Assembly (NCBI GenBank): GCA_049591295.1
Contig: JBAWEQ010000227.1
Span: 1-9,697 of the forward strand
From: DTPS01 sp049591295
Lineage (GTDB): Bacteria; Acidobacteriota; UBA4820; DSQY01
Length of the DNA stretch: 9,697 nt
Direction of reading: 5' to 3'
Within the stretch, counting starts at the first letter, position 1. The number at the start of each line of letters is the position of its first letter. The notes under the pieces were generated by a model that was not told the DNA's origin, searched no databases, and saw only the letters and a program-made list of their open reading frames with translations. This document shows positions 1 to 5,992 of this stretch, piece by piece. The position numbers and the translations under genes are program-made.

Positions 1-793
1 CGTCGCAGGAGGCCGCCAGCTCCCCCGCCGCCTCCAGCGCCGTGGCGCGGGCGCCCCCGCCCGCGAACCGCCGTTCCGCTTCCGCCGGTGAAAGCGGGTA
101 GTCCGCCGGCCCCGCCTCGGGCGGTAGGTGCTTCACCGCCCGCAGGACCCGGTGGATGGCGTAGCCGGAGGGGCCCGGAAAAAAGGCCGCCGGCGCGGCG
201 AGGCAGGGCAGGTTGAGCCAGTTCGCCGCGGCCCGGGCGTCCGCGTCGGCCTTCGGGTTCCCCGACAGGCGCGCGAAGAGGCTCGCCGGTTCGCCGCCCG
301 CCTTCTTCAGCGCGTAGAGCAGCGTCACGTCCGAGGCCGCCAGCGTCACGTGGCCGCCCTCCGTGGCCGTCGCGCACTCCCCCACCCGGTCGAAGCGCTC
401 CGGTTCCAGGTTGCGACGCGTGATGAGGCGGCAGAGGCGGGAGTACCCCTCCAAATCTCGCGCAAAGGCGAACAGGGGGGACTTGGGACTGGGGATTGGG
501 AATTGGGGAATGAAGGGAGCTGAACCGTCTGCCTTGGCGGCGTTCTTTTGTTTCCGAATTCCCACATCCGAAGTCCCAAATGCCGCCCCCGTGATCTCCG
601 CTCCCAGGACCGGCCGGATGCCTGCCGCCTTCGCCGCCTTGTAAAACCGCACCGCCGCGTAGAGCCCGTCGCGGTCGCAGATTCCCGCCGCGGCGTACCC
701 CAGCCCTGCGCACGCCTTCGCCAGCGTCTCGGGCAGCATGGCCCCGGAGTAGAAAGTGAAGGCTGTCCGATTGACAAGCGGCACGAAGGGCAT
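1..793 (-). CDS. dnaE2: DnaE-family DNA polymerase, DnaE2/ImuC-like, N-terminal PHP part (partial)
   Basis: Encodes the first 264 residues of a bacterial replicase-type (family C) polymerase; the rest lies beyond the left edge. The PHP domain is recognisable: residues 8-21 match the opening motif of the family (F-T-F-Y-S-G-A), residues 30-66 match the 'GLYGAVRFYKAAKEAGIRPILGAE' block, and residues 113-126 match 'EGYxxLCRLIT'. The wording of these blocks is closer to error-prone DnaE2/ImuC than to replicative DnaE1; that subclass is an inference. Two oddities: the H-x-H metal-binding pair of active PHP domains is replaced (VNR at 7-9), and the usual D-H-D is D-R-D (40-42), so metal-dependent PHP activity is probably lost. 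Residues 72-105 are encoded by an in-frame repeat insertion. The ATG at 793 follows a weak AGGTG. It has a private promoter with a palindromic operator, so expression is probably damage-induced translesion synthesis. Confidence 0.82.
   Translation of the reverse strand, partial: MPFVPLVNRTAFTFYSGAMLPETLAKACAGLGYAAAGICDRDGLYAAVRFYKAAKAAGIRPVLGAEITGAAFGTSDVGIRKQKNAAKADGSAPFIPQFPIPSPKSPLFAFARDLEGYSRLCRLITRRNLEPERFDRVGECATATEGGHVTLAASDVTLLYALKKAGGEPASLFARLSGNPKADADARAAANWLNLPCLAAPAAFFPGPSGYAIHRVLRAVKHLPPEAGPADYPLSPAEAERRFAGGGARATALEAAGELAASCD
478..579. repeat. Heptamer-repeat element with inverted arms inside the polymerase gene
   Basis: The left arm (478-512) is five consecutive 7-base units on the plus strand of the form GGGAYTK/GGRATTG. 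The right arm (552-579) is four units of the same style in opposite orientation (minus-strand units such as TTGGGAC and GTGGGAA). The arms form an imperfect inverted repeat: 481-508 against 554-581 pair at most positions with one bulge, around a 40-50 base loop. From 478 to 579 is 102 bases, exactly 34 codons, and it stays open in the polymerase frame. It falls where related DnaE proteins run straight from the 'GAE' strand into 'LLARDxEGY'. The pattern resembles short tandemly repeated repetitive (STRR) heptamers described in other bacteria. A mobile origin is an inference. Confidence 0.75.
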
Positions 794-840
794 GGCGCAC
801 CTGAGGGAGGCGGAGGTCCGAGACTACTATCCGCATCCTT

Positions 841-869
841 ATTATAGTCATATGTGACTATATTTTCAA
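841..869 (-). promoter_or_regulatory. Sigma70-type promoter of the DnaE2-like gene
   Basis: Read on the minus strand: -35 TTGAAA (869-864), a spacer of exactly 17 bases, and a perfect -10 TATAAT (846-841). Transcription should begin near 834, leaving a leader of about 40 bases before the ATG at 793. A palindromic operator fills the spacer. A terminator ends directly behind the -35 box, so this promoter looks insulated from upstream transcription. Confidence 0.85.
844..861. promoter_or_regulatory. Palindromic operator in the DnaE2-like promoter
   Basis: The site is ATAGTCATATGTGACTAT: perfect 7-base half-sites (ATAGTCA and TGACTAT) around TATG. It lies in the promoter spacer and overlaps the -10 box, where a bound repressor would block RNA polymerase. 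It matches the operator at 3157-3174 at 16 of 18 positions when both are read on the minus strand. The XRE-S24 repressor encoded at 2544-3134 is the obvious candidate ligand; this is inferred from the shared site. Confidence 0.8.
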
Positions 870-870
870 G

Positions 871-904
871 AAAAAAGAGGCGGGAGAAATTCAGTCTCCC
901 GCCT
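871..904 (-). terminator. Intrinsic terminator upstream of the DnaE2-like promoter
   Basis: A perfect 10-bp stem (AGGCGGGAGA 878-887 with TCTCCCGCCT 895-904) and a 7-base loop are followed on the minus strand by C and six Ts (877-871). It would stop minus-strand transcripts coming from the DUF72/repressor side just before the next promoter. It lies about 650 bases past the DUF72 stop codon, so either that transcript has a long 3' tail or something else is transcribed in between. Confidence 0.85.
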
Positions 905-1466
905 ATGAGGGGTTAGGGCTTCTGCCAACGGACCCAGTCCGTGGTTTTTCAACAATGAGACTCAGCCGTTCACGATTCGTTACTCCCGCTTGGCAGCCGA
1001 GCCGCGAGACGGCCTTCGAAGAATGAGGCAGCGAGATGCTCCCCCGCTCTTGCTTGCTGGGGGCTAGATACTGTTGCCGTCGCGGCGGTGGGTGGGATCT
1101 CCCTTCCGGGTCGTCCTTGGATGGCTGACCGGTCTGCCCAGAAGCGCTCGTCCATTCGCACGTACGATCTCCCTAACCGCAATGAAGTCTTGGCGGCCCG
1201 CAATGCGGCCACCCTGGATGGGCTCGTACAGGCAAACGGCTTGCCAATTCCAGGCCGCTTCGTCGTTTCGACCGAATCCCTTGAAAGGGAACAGGTTGCG
1301 GCTCATATCCGCGAGTATCGCCCTGGGGAAGAGGGCCCCATCCGTTACGTTTGGCGCCCACCACCGTCACCTTCGCGTTACAGATCACCCGCCCCGCGAC
1401 CTCGCCGAGGACTCTGGACCAGAGTGGGAACCGGATTGGGGCCTGTTCCTCAGGCACGCGTCCGGG

Positions 1467-1488
1467 CGGCGGTGCCGTGGCACCGCCG
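1467..1488. repeat. Perfect 10-bp inverted repeat downstream of DUF72 gene
   Basis: CGGCGGTGCC and its reverse complement are separated by GT. It would form a very stable hairpin in either strand's RNA. It lies about 65 bases past the DUF72 stop with no T-run on either side, so it could stabilise or pause a transcript but is not a classical intrinsic terminator. Confidence 0.6.
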
Positions 1489-1524
1489 AGCAGGGGCGGG
1501 AGGCGTCGTGGCGGAGAGATCTCG

Positions 1525-1540
1525 ACCGGCCGCGGCCGGT
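1525..1540. repeat. Perfect 16-base palindrome ACCGGCCGCGGCCGGT
   Basis: A fully self-complementary 16-mer 11 bases past the DUF72 stop codon. On the plus strand it is followed by a T-rich run (TTCTTTCTTCC), on the minus strand by none. With the hairpin at 1467-1488 it makes a structured 3' region for the DUF72 transcript. It may be no more than a GC-rich chance palindrome. Confidence 0.45.
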
Positions 1541-1551
1541 TTCTTTCTTCC

Positions 1552-2448
1552 TCAGCCCACGCCGGCGAAGAGGGAACGCTGAAAGACCGTGTCGCTGACG
1601 GCCTCCAGCTCGGGGTAGGTTTCGATGAGATCGGGCGGGACAGCCTGCTTGAGGCCCGTGAGGGCAAACTGGACCTGGAAGGCATTGGCCACGGCCTTGC
1701 CCCGGAAATGGTTGTTGAAGATGAGGATCACCTCCTTGGCCACGGTGGAGGCCTCCCGGACGGCGTTCACCCACGGGGCCAATTCGGCGGCGCTGTAGAG
1801 GTAGTTGTACCGCTCGTCCCGGCCCGCCCCCTCGGTGAACCAGGCGGCGGCATTTCGGCCGTGGAAGCGGAAGTAGGCGAGATCCGAGGTTACGGCGCAG
1901 GTGGGCCCGAGGCAGTGGGCCAGGGCCGGCTGATCGATGTTGCAGAAGGCCACGCCGCACTCCCGCAACATCCGCAGCACATCCTTGGAGCCCCACGAGG
2001 CGTGGCGCAGCTCCACCGCCAGCGGATAGGCGGAGAAGCGGCTGGCGAGGGCCAGCAGGGTTTTCCGGTTCTCCTCCGTGTTCTTGAAGGACCAGGGCCA
2101 CTGGATGAGCACGGCGGACAGACGGTGGAAACGCACCAGGGGTTCCACCGCCCGGTGGAAGGCCCGCTCGTCTACCAGAGAGGCTTTGCGCGTATGGGTG
2201 AACCCCTGGAAGAGCTTCACCGTGAAGCGGAAATCGGGGAGGTCCGACACCTTTCGCACCCACTCGCCCACGACGATGGGATCGGGGATCCGGTAGAAGG
2301 TGCTGTCCACCTCCACCGCGCCGAGGAGCCCCGCGAGGAAAGCGAGGGGGGCGAACCCGCGGCCGGCCCTCGGCGGGTACACCACCCCCTTCCAGTCGGG
2401 ATATGTCCAGCCGGCCACGCCGATGCGGAGGGCGGTTCGTTCCTTCAT
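1552..2448 (-). CDS. DUF72 (YecE-family) TIM-barrel protein
   Basis: A 298-residue soluble protein of the usual length for DUF72, a widespread family with a TIM-barrel fold and no settled biochemical role. Family blocks appear in order: GVAGWTYPDWKG (10-21), VEVDSTFYRIP (45-55), FTVKLFQGFTH (75-85), LIQWPWSFKNTEEN (114-127), AVELRHASW (144-152), YFRFHGRN (192-199), YNYLYSAAEL (214-223) and IFNNHFRGKAVANA (243-256). The ATG at 2448 has no good Shine-Dalgarno of its own; translation may be coupled to a six-codon reading frame ending on it. The gene starts 95 bases after the XRE-S24 repressor stop, on the same strand, with no terminator or clear promoter between. It is therefore probably co-transcribed with the repressor and would share its regulation. 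A DNA-damage role is only suggested by this context. Confidence 0.92.
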   Translation of the reverse strand: MKERTALRIGVAGWTYPDWKGVVYPPRAGRGFAPLAFLAGLLGAVEVDSTFYRIPDPIVVGEWVRKVSDLPDFRFTVKLFQGFTHTRKASLVDERAFHRAVEPLVRFHRLSAVLIQWPWSFKNTEENRKTLLALASRFSAYPLAVELRHASWGSKDVLRMLRECGVAFCNIDQPALAHCLGPTCAVTSDLAYFRFHGRNAAAWFTEGAGRDERYNYLYSAAELAPWVNAVREASTVAKEVILIFNNHFRGKAVANAFQVQFALTGLKQAVPPDLIETYPELEAVSDTVFQRSLFAGVG

Positions 2449-2465
2449 GGCGCTACCCCAATCAT
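2445..2465 (-). CDS. Possible six-codon leader ORF coupled to DUF72 start
   Basis: On the minus strand ATG at 2465 opens M-I-G-V-A-P followed by TGA, whose bases overlap the DUF72 ATG (ATGA arrangement, 2448-2445). It is preceded by AGGAG (2477-2473) with a 7-base spacer, the best ribosome binding site in this intergenic region, while the DUF72 ATG itself has only GGGGT-like bases. Termination-reinitiation could load ribosomes on the DUF72 gene. It may be coincidence, with the site serving the DUF72 start loosely. Confidence 0.35.
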   Translation of the reverse strand: MIGVAP

Positions 2466-2543
2466 CGCAACGCTCCTGGCGAACAGAGACACGGAACCAG
2501 CGATATCATTGACCCTCTCTTCATGCTTCGATTTTTCAGGTTT

Positions 2544-3134
2544 CTATCTTTCTCTCACCCACACGATCTTATAGGCGAAACGGACATCCTGGGGCTCCAC
2601 GACAACGGGCGGGTAGAGGGGGTTCACCGATTCGAGGATGATCCGCCCGCCCGCCTCCCGGTAGCGCTTCACATACTTCTCGCCGGCCATGAGGCCTATG
2701 ACGGCATAGTCGCCGCTGACGGGCCTCTTGCGCGTGTCCACCATGACCACCTGGCCGTCCTCGTACTTGGGCACCATGCTGTCCCCCGCCACCTCCACGC
2801 CGAAGCCGTTAGGGTCCGTGAACTGCGGCGGGCGGGGCAGGAAGTACATGCCGCCACCGGCGGGGTAGCCCTGGTCGGTGAACTCCACCGCCTCCCCCGC
2901 GGAGGCGAAGGCCACTACCGGCACCTCCTCGGCCAGGGGGTTCTCCTGGGTGATCATGGAGAGGGGCACCTCCATGGCTTCGGCGATGGCTTCCAGGGAG
3001 CGGAGCGAGGGGGCGATGCGCCCCTTCTCGATGCGCGCGTAGTTCGGGGGGCTCCATCCCAGACGCCGCGCCACCTCCGCCTGGGTCAACCCGAGAGACT
3101 TCCGGACCGATACGAGCTTCTTCGCAAAATCCAT
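2544..3134 (-). CDS. XRE-HTH / S24-peptidase self-cleaving repressor (LexA/CI-like)
   Basis: A 196-residue transcription factor. Residues 5-60 are a cro/C1-type (XRE) helix-turn-helix (TQAEVARRLG, NYARIEKGRIAPS). Residues 71-196 are an S24/LexA-type autoprotease. The cleavage site is Ala79-Gly80 in 'FASAGEA', the nucleophile Ser119 in 'VAGDSM' and the general base Lys156 in 'EKYVKRY'. The Ser-Lys spacing equals that of E. coli LexA, so RecA-stimulated self-cleavage is plausible. It differs from LexA in using an XRE domain instead of a winged helix. The start at 3134 is chosen because GGAGG (3145-3141) lies 6 bases upstream; upstream in-frame ATGs overlap the promoter. An operator in its own promoter implies autoregulation, and the same operator at the DnaE2-like gene implies an SOS-type regulon. 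A prophage CI origin is possible, but no phage genes are nearby. Confidence 0.92.
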   Translation of the reverse strand: MDFAKKLVSVRKSLGLTQAEVARRLGWSPPNYARIEKGRIAPSLRSLEAIAEAMEVPLSMITQENPLAEEVPVVAFASAGEAVEFTDQGYPAGGGMYFLPRPPQFTDPNGFGVEVAGDSMVPKYEDGQVVMVDTRKRPVSGDYAVIGLMAGEKYVKRYREAGGRIILESVNPLYPPVVVEPQDVRFAYKIVWVRER

Positions 3135-3153
3135 GACCAGCCTCCGCACCATA

Positions 3154-3182
3154 ATAATAGTCATATATGACCATAAAGTCAA
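3154..3182 (-). promoter_or_regulatory. Sigma70-type promoter of the XRE-S24 repressor gene
   Basis: Minus strand: -35 TTGACT (3182-3177), a 17-base spacer, and -10 TATTAT (3159-3154). The start of transcription falls close to 3147, just ahead of the GGAGG at 3145-3141, so the leader is very short. The layout, including operator position, is the same as at 841-869. Confidence 0.82.
3157..3174. promoter_or_regulatory. Palindromic operator in the repressor's own promoter
   Basis: ATAGTCATATATGACCAT: half-sites ATAGTCA and TGACCAT around TATA, with one mismatch to perfect symmetry. It fills the promoter spacer and touches the -10 box. It differs from the 844-861 operator at two of 18 positions. 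Slightly weaker symmetry at the autoregulated promoter than at the target promoter would allow leaky repressor synthesis (inference). Confidence 0.78.
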
Positions 3183-3220
3183 GCAAAAAGTCCCAGGACC
3201 TCATGAACCTCGGGTCGCTT

Positions 3221-3250
3221 TTGGCCGCCGGCCCGCTCGTGCACTATGAT
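3221..3250 (+). promoter_or_regulatory. Possible promoter of the DUF2378/V4R-like gene
   Basis: Plus strand: -10 TATGAT (3245-3250) with a poor -35 TTGGCC (3221-3226) at 18 bases. Transcription from about 3257 would give a leader of roughly 20 bases. It does not overlap the repressor operator, so this gene is probably not directly repressed by it. Confidence 0.4.
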
Positions 3251-3278
3251 CTTCCCTAGCTGATTGCGGAGGCGATCC

Positions 3279-3956
3279 ATGGAGACGCAGCAAGGCGAGC
3301 TTCAATTGGGGGATTTCATTAAGGGACGGCTCCTCTTTCTCGAAGACTACTGCAAGCGGAGGGGGCTGGATTATCCGAAGACTCTGGCCGAGGTACAGGC
3401 CCAGGCCCTCCGCCTGGCCGGCACGCCGGAGAAGGCCGAGTTCCTCAAGACCCGTCTCTTTTCGGGGATCGTGCTCTCCAGTGCCTACTTCCCCGACTGG
3501 GTGGACAAGGTCCTGCTCGAAGCCATCACCATCGCGTTCAAGGGTCCGGGAGCGCCCCTGCACACCACCTCGTCGCGCATGCCGTGCATCACCTTCGAGG
3601 CGGGGCAGTTCAACGCCCACCGGCAGGCGGACACCGTCTTCAGGGCCTACTTCTCCGGCAAGCGCCCGGAGGACTGGCTGAAGAGCGGCTTCATCCAGAT
3701 CAACCGCAAGTGTTACGGAGACGCTTTCGCGGACCACATCCAGGTGGAGGAACTGGGGCCCCGGCGCTTCCGGGTCAGCATCGACAACACGGGCGTGGAA
3801 AAGGCCGACCAGATGGACTGCTCAACGGGCGTCGGGTACCTGTACGGCGCACTCGAGAAGCTGGGGGTCACCGGGCCGCTGGTGACCCACGACCGGTGCG
3901 GGCTGGCTCCCGGCAGCCCCGATCGGATCTGCGTCTACGAGATCACCTGGAGGTGA
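3279..3956 (+). CDS. Putative DUF2378/V4R-like sensor-fold protein of unknown function
   Basis: A 225-residue protein without signal peptide or membrane segments. The N-terminal half (11-90) looks helical. The C-terminal half has an 'ELGPRRFRVSIDNT' strand region (158-171), then Cys180-S-T-G-V-G-Y-L-Y-G-A-L-E-K-L-G (to 195), His204-Asp-Arg-Cys207 and a closing 'CVYEITW' (218-224). That order (G-x-L-x-G-A-L-E-x-L-G, a cysteine, an aromatic-rich last strand ending in W) resembles DUF2378 and the V4R/heme-NO-binding fold, which bind small molecules. The match is by eye and weak at residue level. Cys180, His204, Cys207 and Cys218 could bind a ligand or metal (inference). The ATG at 3279 follows GGAGG (3268-3272) with a 6-base spacer. 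It is divergent from the repressor gene and convergent with the methyltransferase/reductase gene. Confidence 0.75.
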   Translation: METQQGELQLGDFIKGRLLFLEDYCKRRGLDYPKTLAEVQAQALRLAGTPEKAEFLKTRLFSGIVLSSAYFPDWVDKVLLEAITIAFKGPGAPLHTTSSRMPCITFEAGQFNAHRQADTVFRAYFSGKRPEDWLKSGFIQINRKCYGDAFADHIQVEELGPRRFRVSIDNTGVEKADQMDCSTGVGYLYGALEKLGVTGPLVTHDRCGLAPGSPDRICVYEITWR

Positions 3957-4081
3957 CCGGCGCGCAGCACCGGCCATCCCGAGGACCTCCCTGAACGACC
4001 GCCCACGAAGGATCTCAGGAGGCGACGCCCCGCCTCCGCGGCGCGAAGCGCACCGGTACCGGCGCCTCCCTCCGCCACCCC
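3957..4081. other. Convergent intergenic region with GC hairpins
   Basis: It separates two genes that end towards each other. GGAGGCG (4018-4024) and CGCCTCC (4031-4037) form a perfect 7-bp stem with a 6-base loop, and CCGGTACCGG (4053-4062) is a palindrome. There is no T-run on either strand, so any termination here is not of the classical intrinsic kind. Confidence 0.45.
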
Positions 4082-5923
4082 TCAGTGCAGGGCAGCCAGA
4101 ACATCCACGAGGACGGGCATCTTGCGGCCGCCGGAGGTGAGGTAGGCGCCGGCGGCGAACTCCTTCAGGCCCCGCAGGAGTTCCTGCGCGAGCTCCACGC
4201 CGAGGGCCATCTGGTCCTCCCTCCTCTCGAGGCGCTCGAACCGATCCATGACGGTCCCGGGGACGGTCATCCCGGGCACCTCGTTGGCCAGGTACAGGGC
4301 CTGCTTCAGGCTGGCGATGGGCAGCACGCCCGGCAGGATCACCACGGGCAGGTCCTTCATCCGGTCAAGAAACCGCCGAACGGGCTCCAGGTCGAAGACG
4401 GGCTGGCTCATGGCAAAGACCGCCCCGGCATCCAGCCGCTCCCTCAGCTTGGCGATCTCCTTCTCGGGGTCCGGCGCCATCAGGTTCACCCCCACGCCCA
4501 CGGCAAACTGGGTGGGGGTGCCCGTGGGGTGGTCCGAGAAGTCCAGCCCCCGGTTCAACGAGGCGATGATCTTCACGAGGCCCACCACGTTGACGTCGTT
4601 GACCGAGGTGGCCGCCGGGAAATCTCCATGGGCGGTGGGATCGCCGGAGAGGGCCAGGATCCCCTCCACGCCCAGGAGCGAGGCGCCCAGGAGTTCGGAT
4701 TGCAGGGCGAGCAGGTTCCTGTCCCGGCAGGTCATGTGCAGGATCGTGGGCAGGCCCGTCTCCTGCTGGACGAAGTGGGCCAGCGCCATGGAGGAGACGC
4801 GCACCCGGGCCATGGGGTTGTCCGCAATGTCCACCGCGGACGACCCGGCCTGCTTGAGCAGACGGGCCATCTCCACCGCCTCGCGGGCGTCGGGGCCCTT
4901 GGGTGGATTGATCTCACAGGTCACCGCGAATCCGCTCCGCAGCCGGGCGAAGAAGCCTCCTCCCTGCGGCGGCGGCGCGGCGGCGGGCGCGTCCTCCACC
5001 AGGACCCATCCCTCCTGGCTGCCCTGGCGCTTCACGGGCGGCCGCTTCCGGATGATCTGCGCCACCGCCCGGATGGTCTCGGGCGTCGTGCCGCAGCAGC
5101 CGCCCACGATGTTCACCCCGAGGTCCACGTATCGCTTGATGTAGTTCGCCACGTACTCGGGGCTGGAGAGGTAGTGGATCTGGCCATCCACCTCGGTGGG
5201 ATAGCCGGCGTTGGGCATCACGACCAGCGGATGGCCCACGTTCTGGCAGACCTCCTCCACCAGGGGCAGGGTGTCGGCGGGGCCCACCGAACAGTTGATG
5301 CCCACCACGTCGGCGCCCTGCTTGGCCAAGCGCCTGCACCCTTCGACGGGCGTGTCGCCGAAGAAGGTCCTCCCCTCCCGATTGAAGGTGAGCGAGGCCA
5401 GGATGGGGATTTCGGGCGCCACCTCCCTGCACGCGTCGATGAAGAAGCAGGTCTCCAGCGCCGACTGCTGGGTCTCCAGGATGAAGAGGTCGGGTTCGGC
5501 GGAGGCCAGGGCCGCCACCTGCTCCCGGCAGATCTCGCGCGCCGCCTCTTCTTCCATGTCTCCGTAGGGCTTCAGCATCACCTTGAGGGGGCCGATCGAA
5601 GCGCCCACCCACACGGGAGCTCCGTGGGCCGCTCGCCTGGCGATCTCCACGCCGCGGGCATTGATCTCCTCCAGCCGCCCCTCCAGGTCGAAGACGCGCA
5701 GGCCCAGGCGGTTGGCCTTGAAGGTGTTGGTGGTCAGGATCTGGGCCCCAGCGTGGACGTACTCCCGGTGGAGGGCGAAGACGAGGTCCGCCTGGCTGAG
5801 GTTGGCCTCCTCCAGGCAGCGGTTTCTCGGGATGCCCCGGAGGTGCAGGACGGTGCCCATGGCGCCGTCGGCCAGGATCACCGATTCCTTCATCCAGCTC
5901 GCCAGCGCTTCGCGTTTGCTCAC
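4082..5923 (-). CDS. Bifunctional homocysteine S-methyltransferase / methylenetetrahydrofolate reductase (YitJ-like)
   Basis: A 613-residue cytosolic fusion. Residues 10-295 are a Pfam S-methyl_trans barrel: ADGAMGT (18-24), TTNTF (64-68), GINCSVGP (208-215) and GGCCGTTP (274-281), with Cys211, Cys276 and Cys277 as the three zinc ligands. After a Pro/Ala/Gly-rich linker (about 296-325) comes a MetF-type flavin reductase: CEINPPKG (336-343, catalytic Glu337), ALSGDP (424-429) and SQPVFD (506-511). The reductase makes 5-methyl-THF from 5,10-methylene-THF; the first half transfers a methyl group to homocysteine, donor not readable from sequence. The start is GTG at 5923, supported by GGAGG (5934-5930) with a 6-base gap; the ATG at 5893 lacks this. 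It follows metH by 69 bases on the same strand, so the two are probably one operon supplying and using 5-methyl-THF. Length and architecture agree with B. subtilis YitJ. Confidence 0.95.
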   Translation of the reverse strand: MSKREALASWMKESVILADGAMGTVLHLRGIPRNRCLEEANLSQADLVFALHREYVHAGAQILTTNTFKANRLGLRVFDLEGRLEEINARGVEIARRAAHGAPVWVGASIGPLKVMLKPYGDMEEEAAREICREQVAALASAEPDLFILETQQSALETCFFIDACREVAPEIPILASLTFNREGRTFFGDTPVEGCRRLAKQGADVVGINCSVGPADTLPLVEEVCQNVGHPLVVMPNAGYPTEVDGQIHYLSSPEYVANYIKRYVDLGVNIVGGCCGTTPETIRAVAQIIRKRPPVKRQGSQEGWVLVEDAPAAAPPPQGGGFFARLRSGFAVTCEINPPKGPDAREAVEMARLLKQAGSSAVDIADNPMARVRVSSMALAHFVQQETGLPTILHMTCRDRNLLALQSELLGASLLGVEGILALSGDPTAHGDFPAATSVNDVNVVGLVKIIASLNRGLDFSDHPTGTPTQFAVGVGVNLMAPDPEKEIAKLRERLDAGAVFAMSQPVFDLEPVRRFLDRMKDLPVVILPGVLPIASLKQALYLANEVPGMTVPGTVMDRFERLERREDQMALGVELAQELLRGLKEFAAGAYLTSGGRKMPVLVDVLAALH

Positions 5924-5934
5924 CGCCCACCTCC

Positions 5935-5958
5935 GTGCCGGTGCCGGGTTGACGGCAC
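5935..5958 (-). other. Intercistronic stem next to the reductase-gene ribosome binding site
   Basis: Minus-strand GTGCCG (5958-5953) can pair with either of two tandem CGGCAC copies (5946-5941 or 5940-5935). The second copy lies directly against the GGAGG at 5934-5930. It could set mRNA stability or translation of the second cistron. There is no direct evidence that the structure is functional. Confidence 0.35.
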
Positions 5959-5992
5959 TTTCCGGCAGCTCCTCACCTCGGCACCCCGTCTC

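Larger units (their letters stand above)
905..1551. other. Gap without a convincing gene; lower G+C in its left two thirds
   Basis: No protein family, tRNA, rRNA or known ncRNA signature is recognisable here. From about 905 to 1345 the composition is visibly less GC-rich than the neighbouring genes. The best-looking open stretch is plus strand 1101-1340, opening ATG-GCT-GAC; roughly two thirds of its codons end in G/C and the second position has the lowest G+C, which is coding-like. It then runs into arginine- and proline-rich shadow sequence and I recognise no family. A competing minus-strand frame at 1064-1306 is equally unplaced. It may be a decayed gene or mobile-element remnant, or an untranslated RNA ending at the terminator at 871-904. 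The right third holds two strong palindromes, listed separately. Confidence 0.4.

Noticed and set aside
478..579. CRISPR-like reading of the repeats in the polymerase gene
   Set aside because: The repeats are contiguous 7-mers without spacers, inside a coding frame.
926..949. ACGGAC-CCA-GTCCGT hairpin followed by GG and five Ts on the plus strand
   Set aside because: The stem is only 6 bp and no plus-strand gene ends before it, so I do not call it a terminator.
1385..2263. Long open frames overlapping the DUF72 gene on both strands
   Set aside because: They show arginine/proline/glycine-rich shadow sequence only; the DUF72 frame carries all conserved blocks.
3135..3182. Upstream in-frame ATG starts for the XRE-S24 repressor (up to 16 extra residues)
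   Set aside because: They overlap the -10 box and operator, or lack a Shine-Dalgarno; the ATG at 3134 has GGAGG at the right distance.
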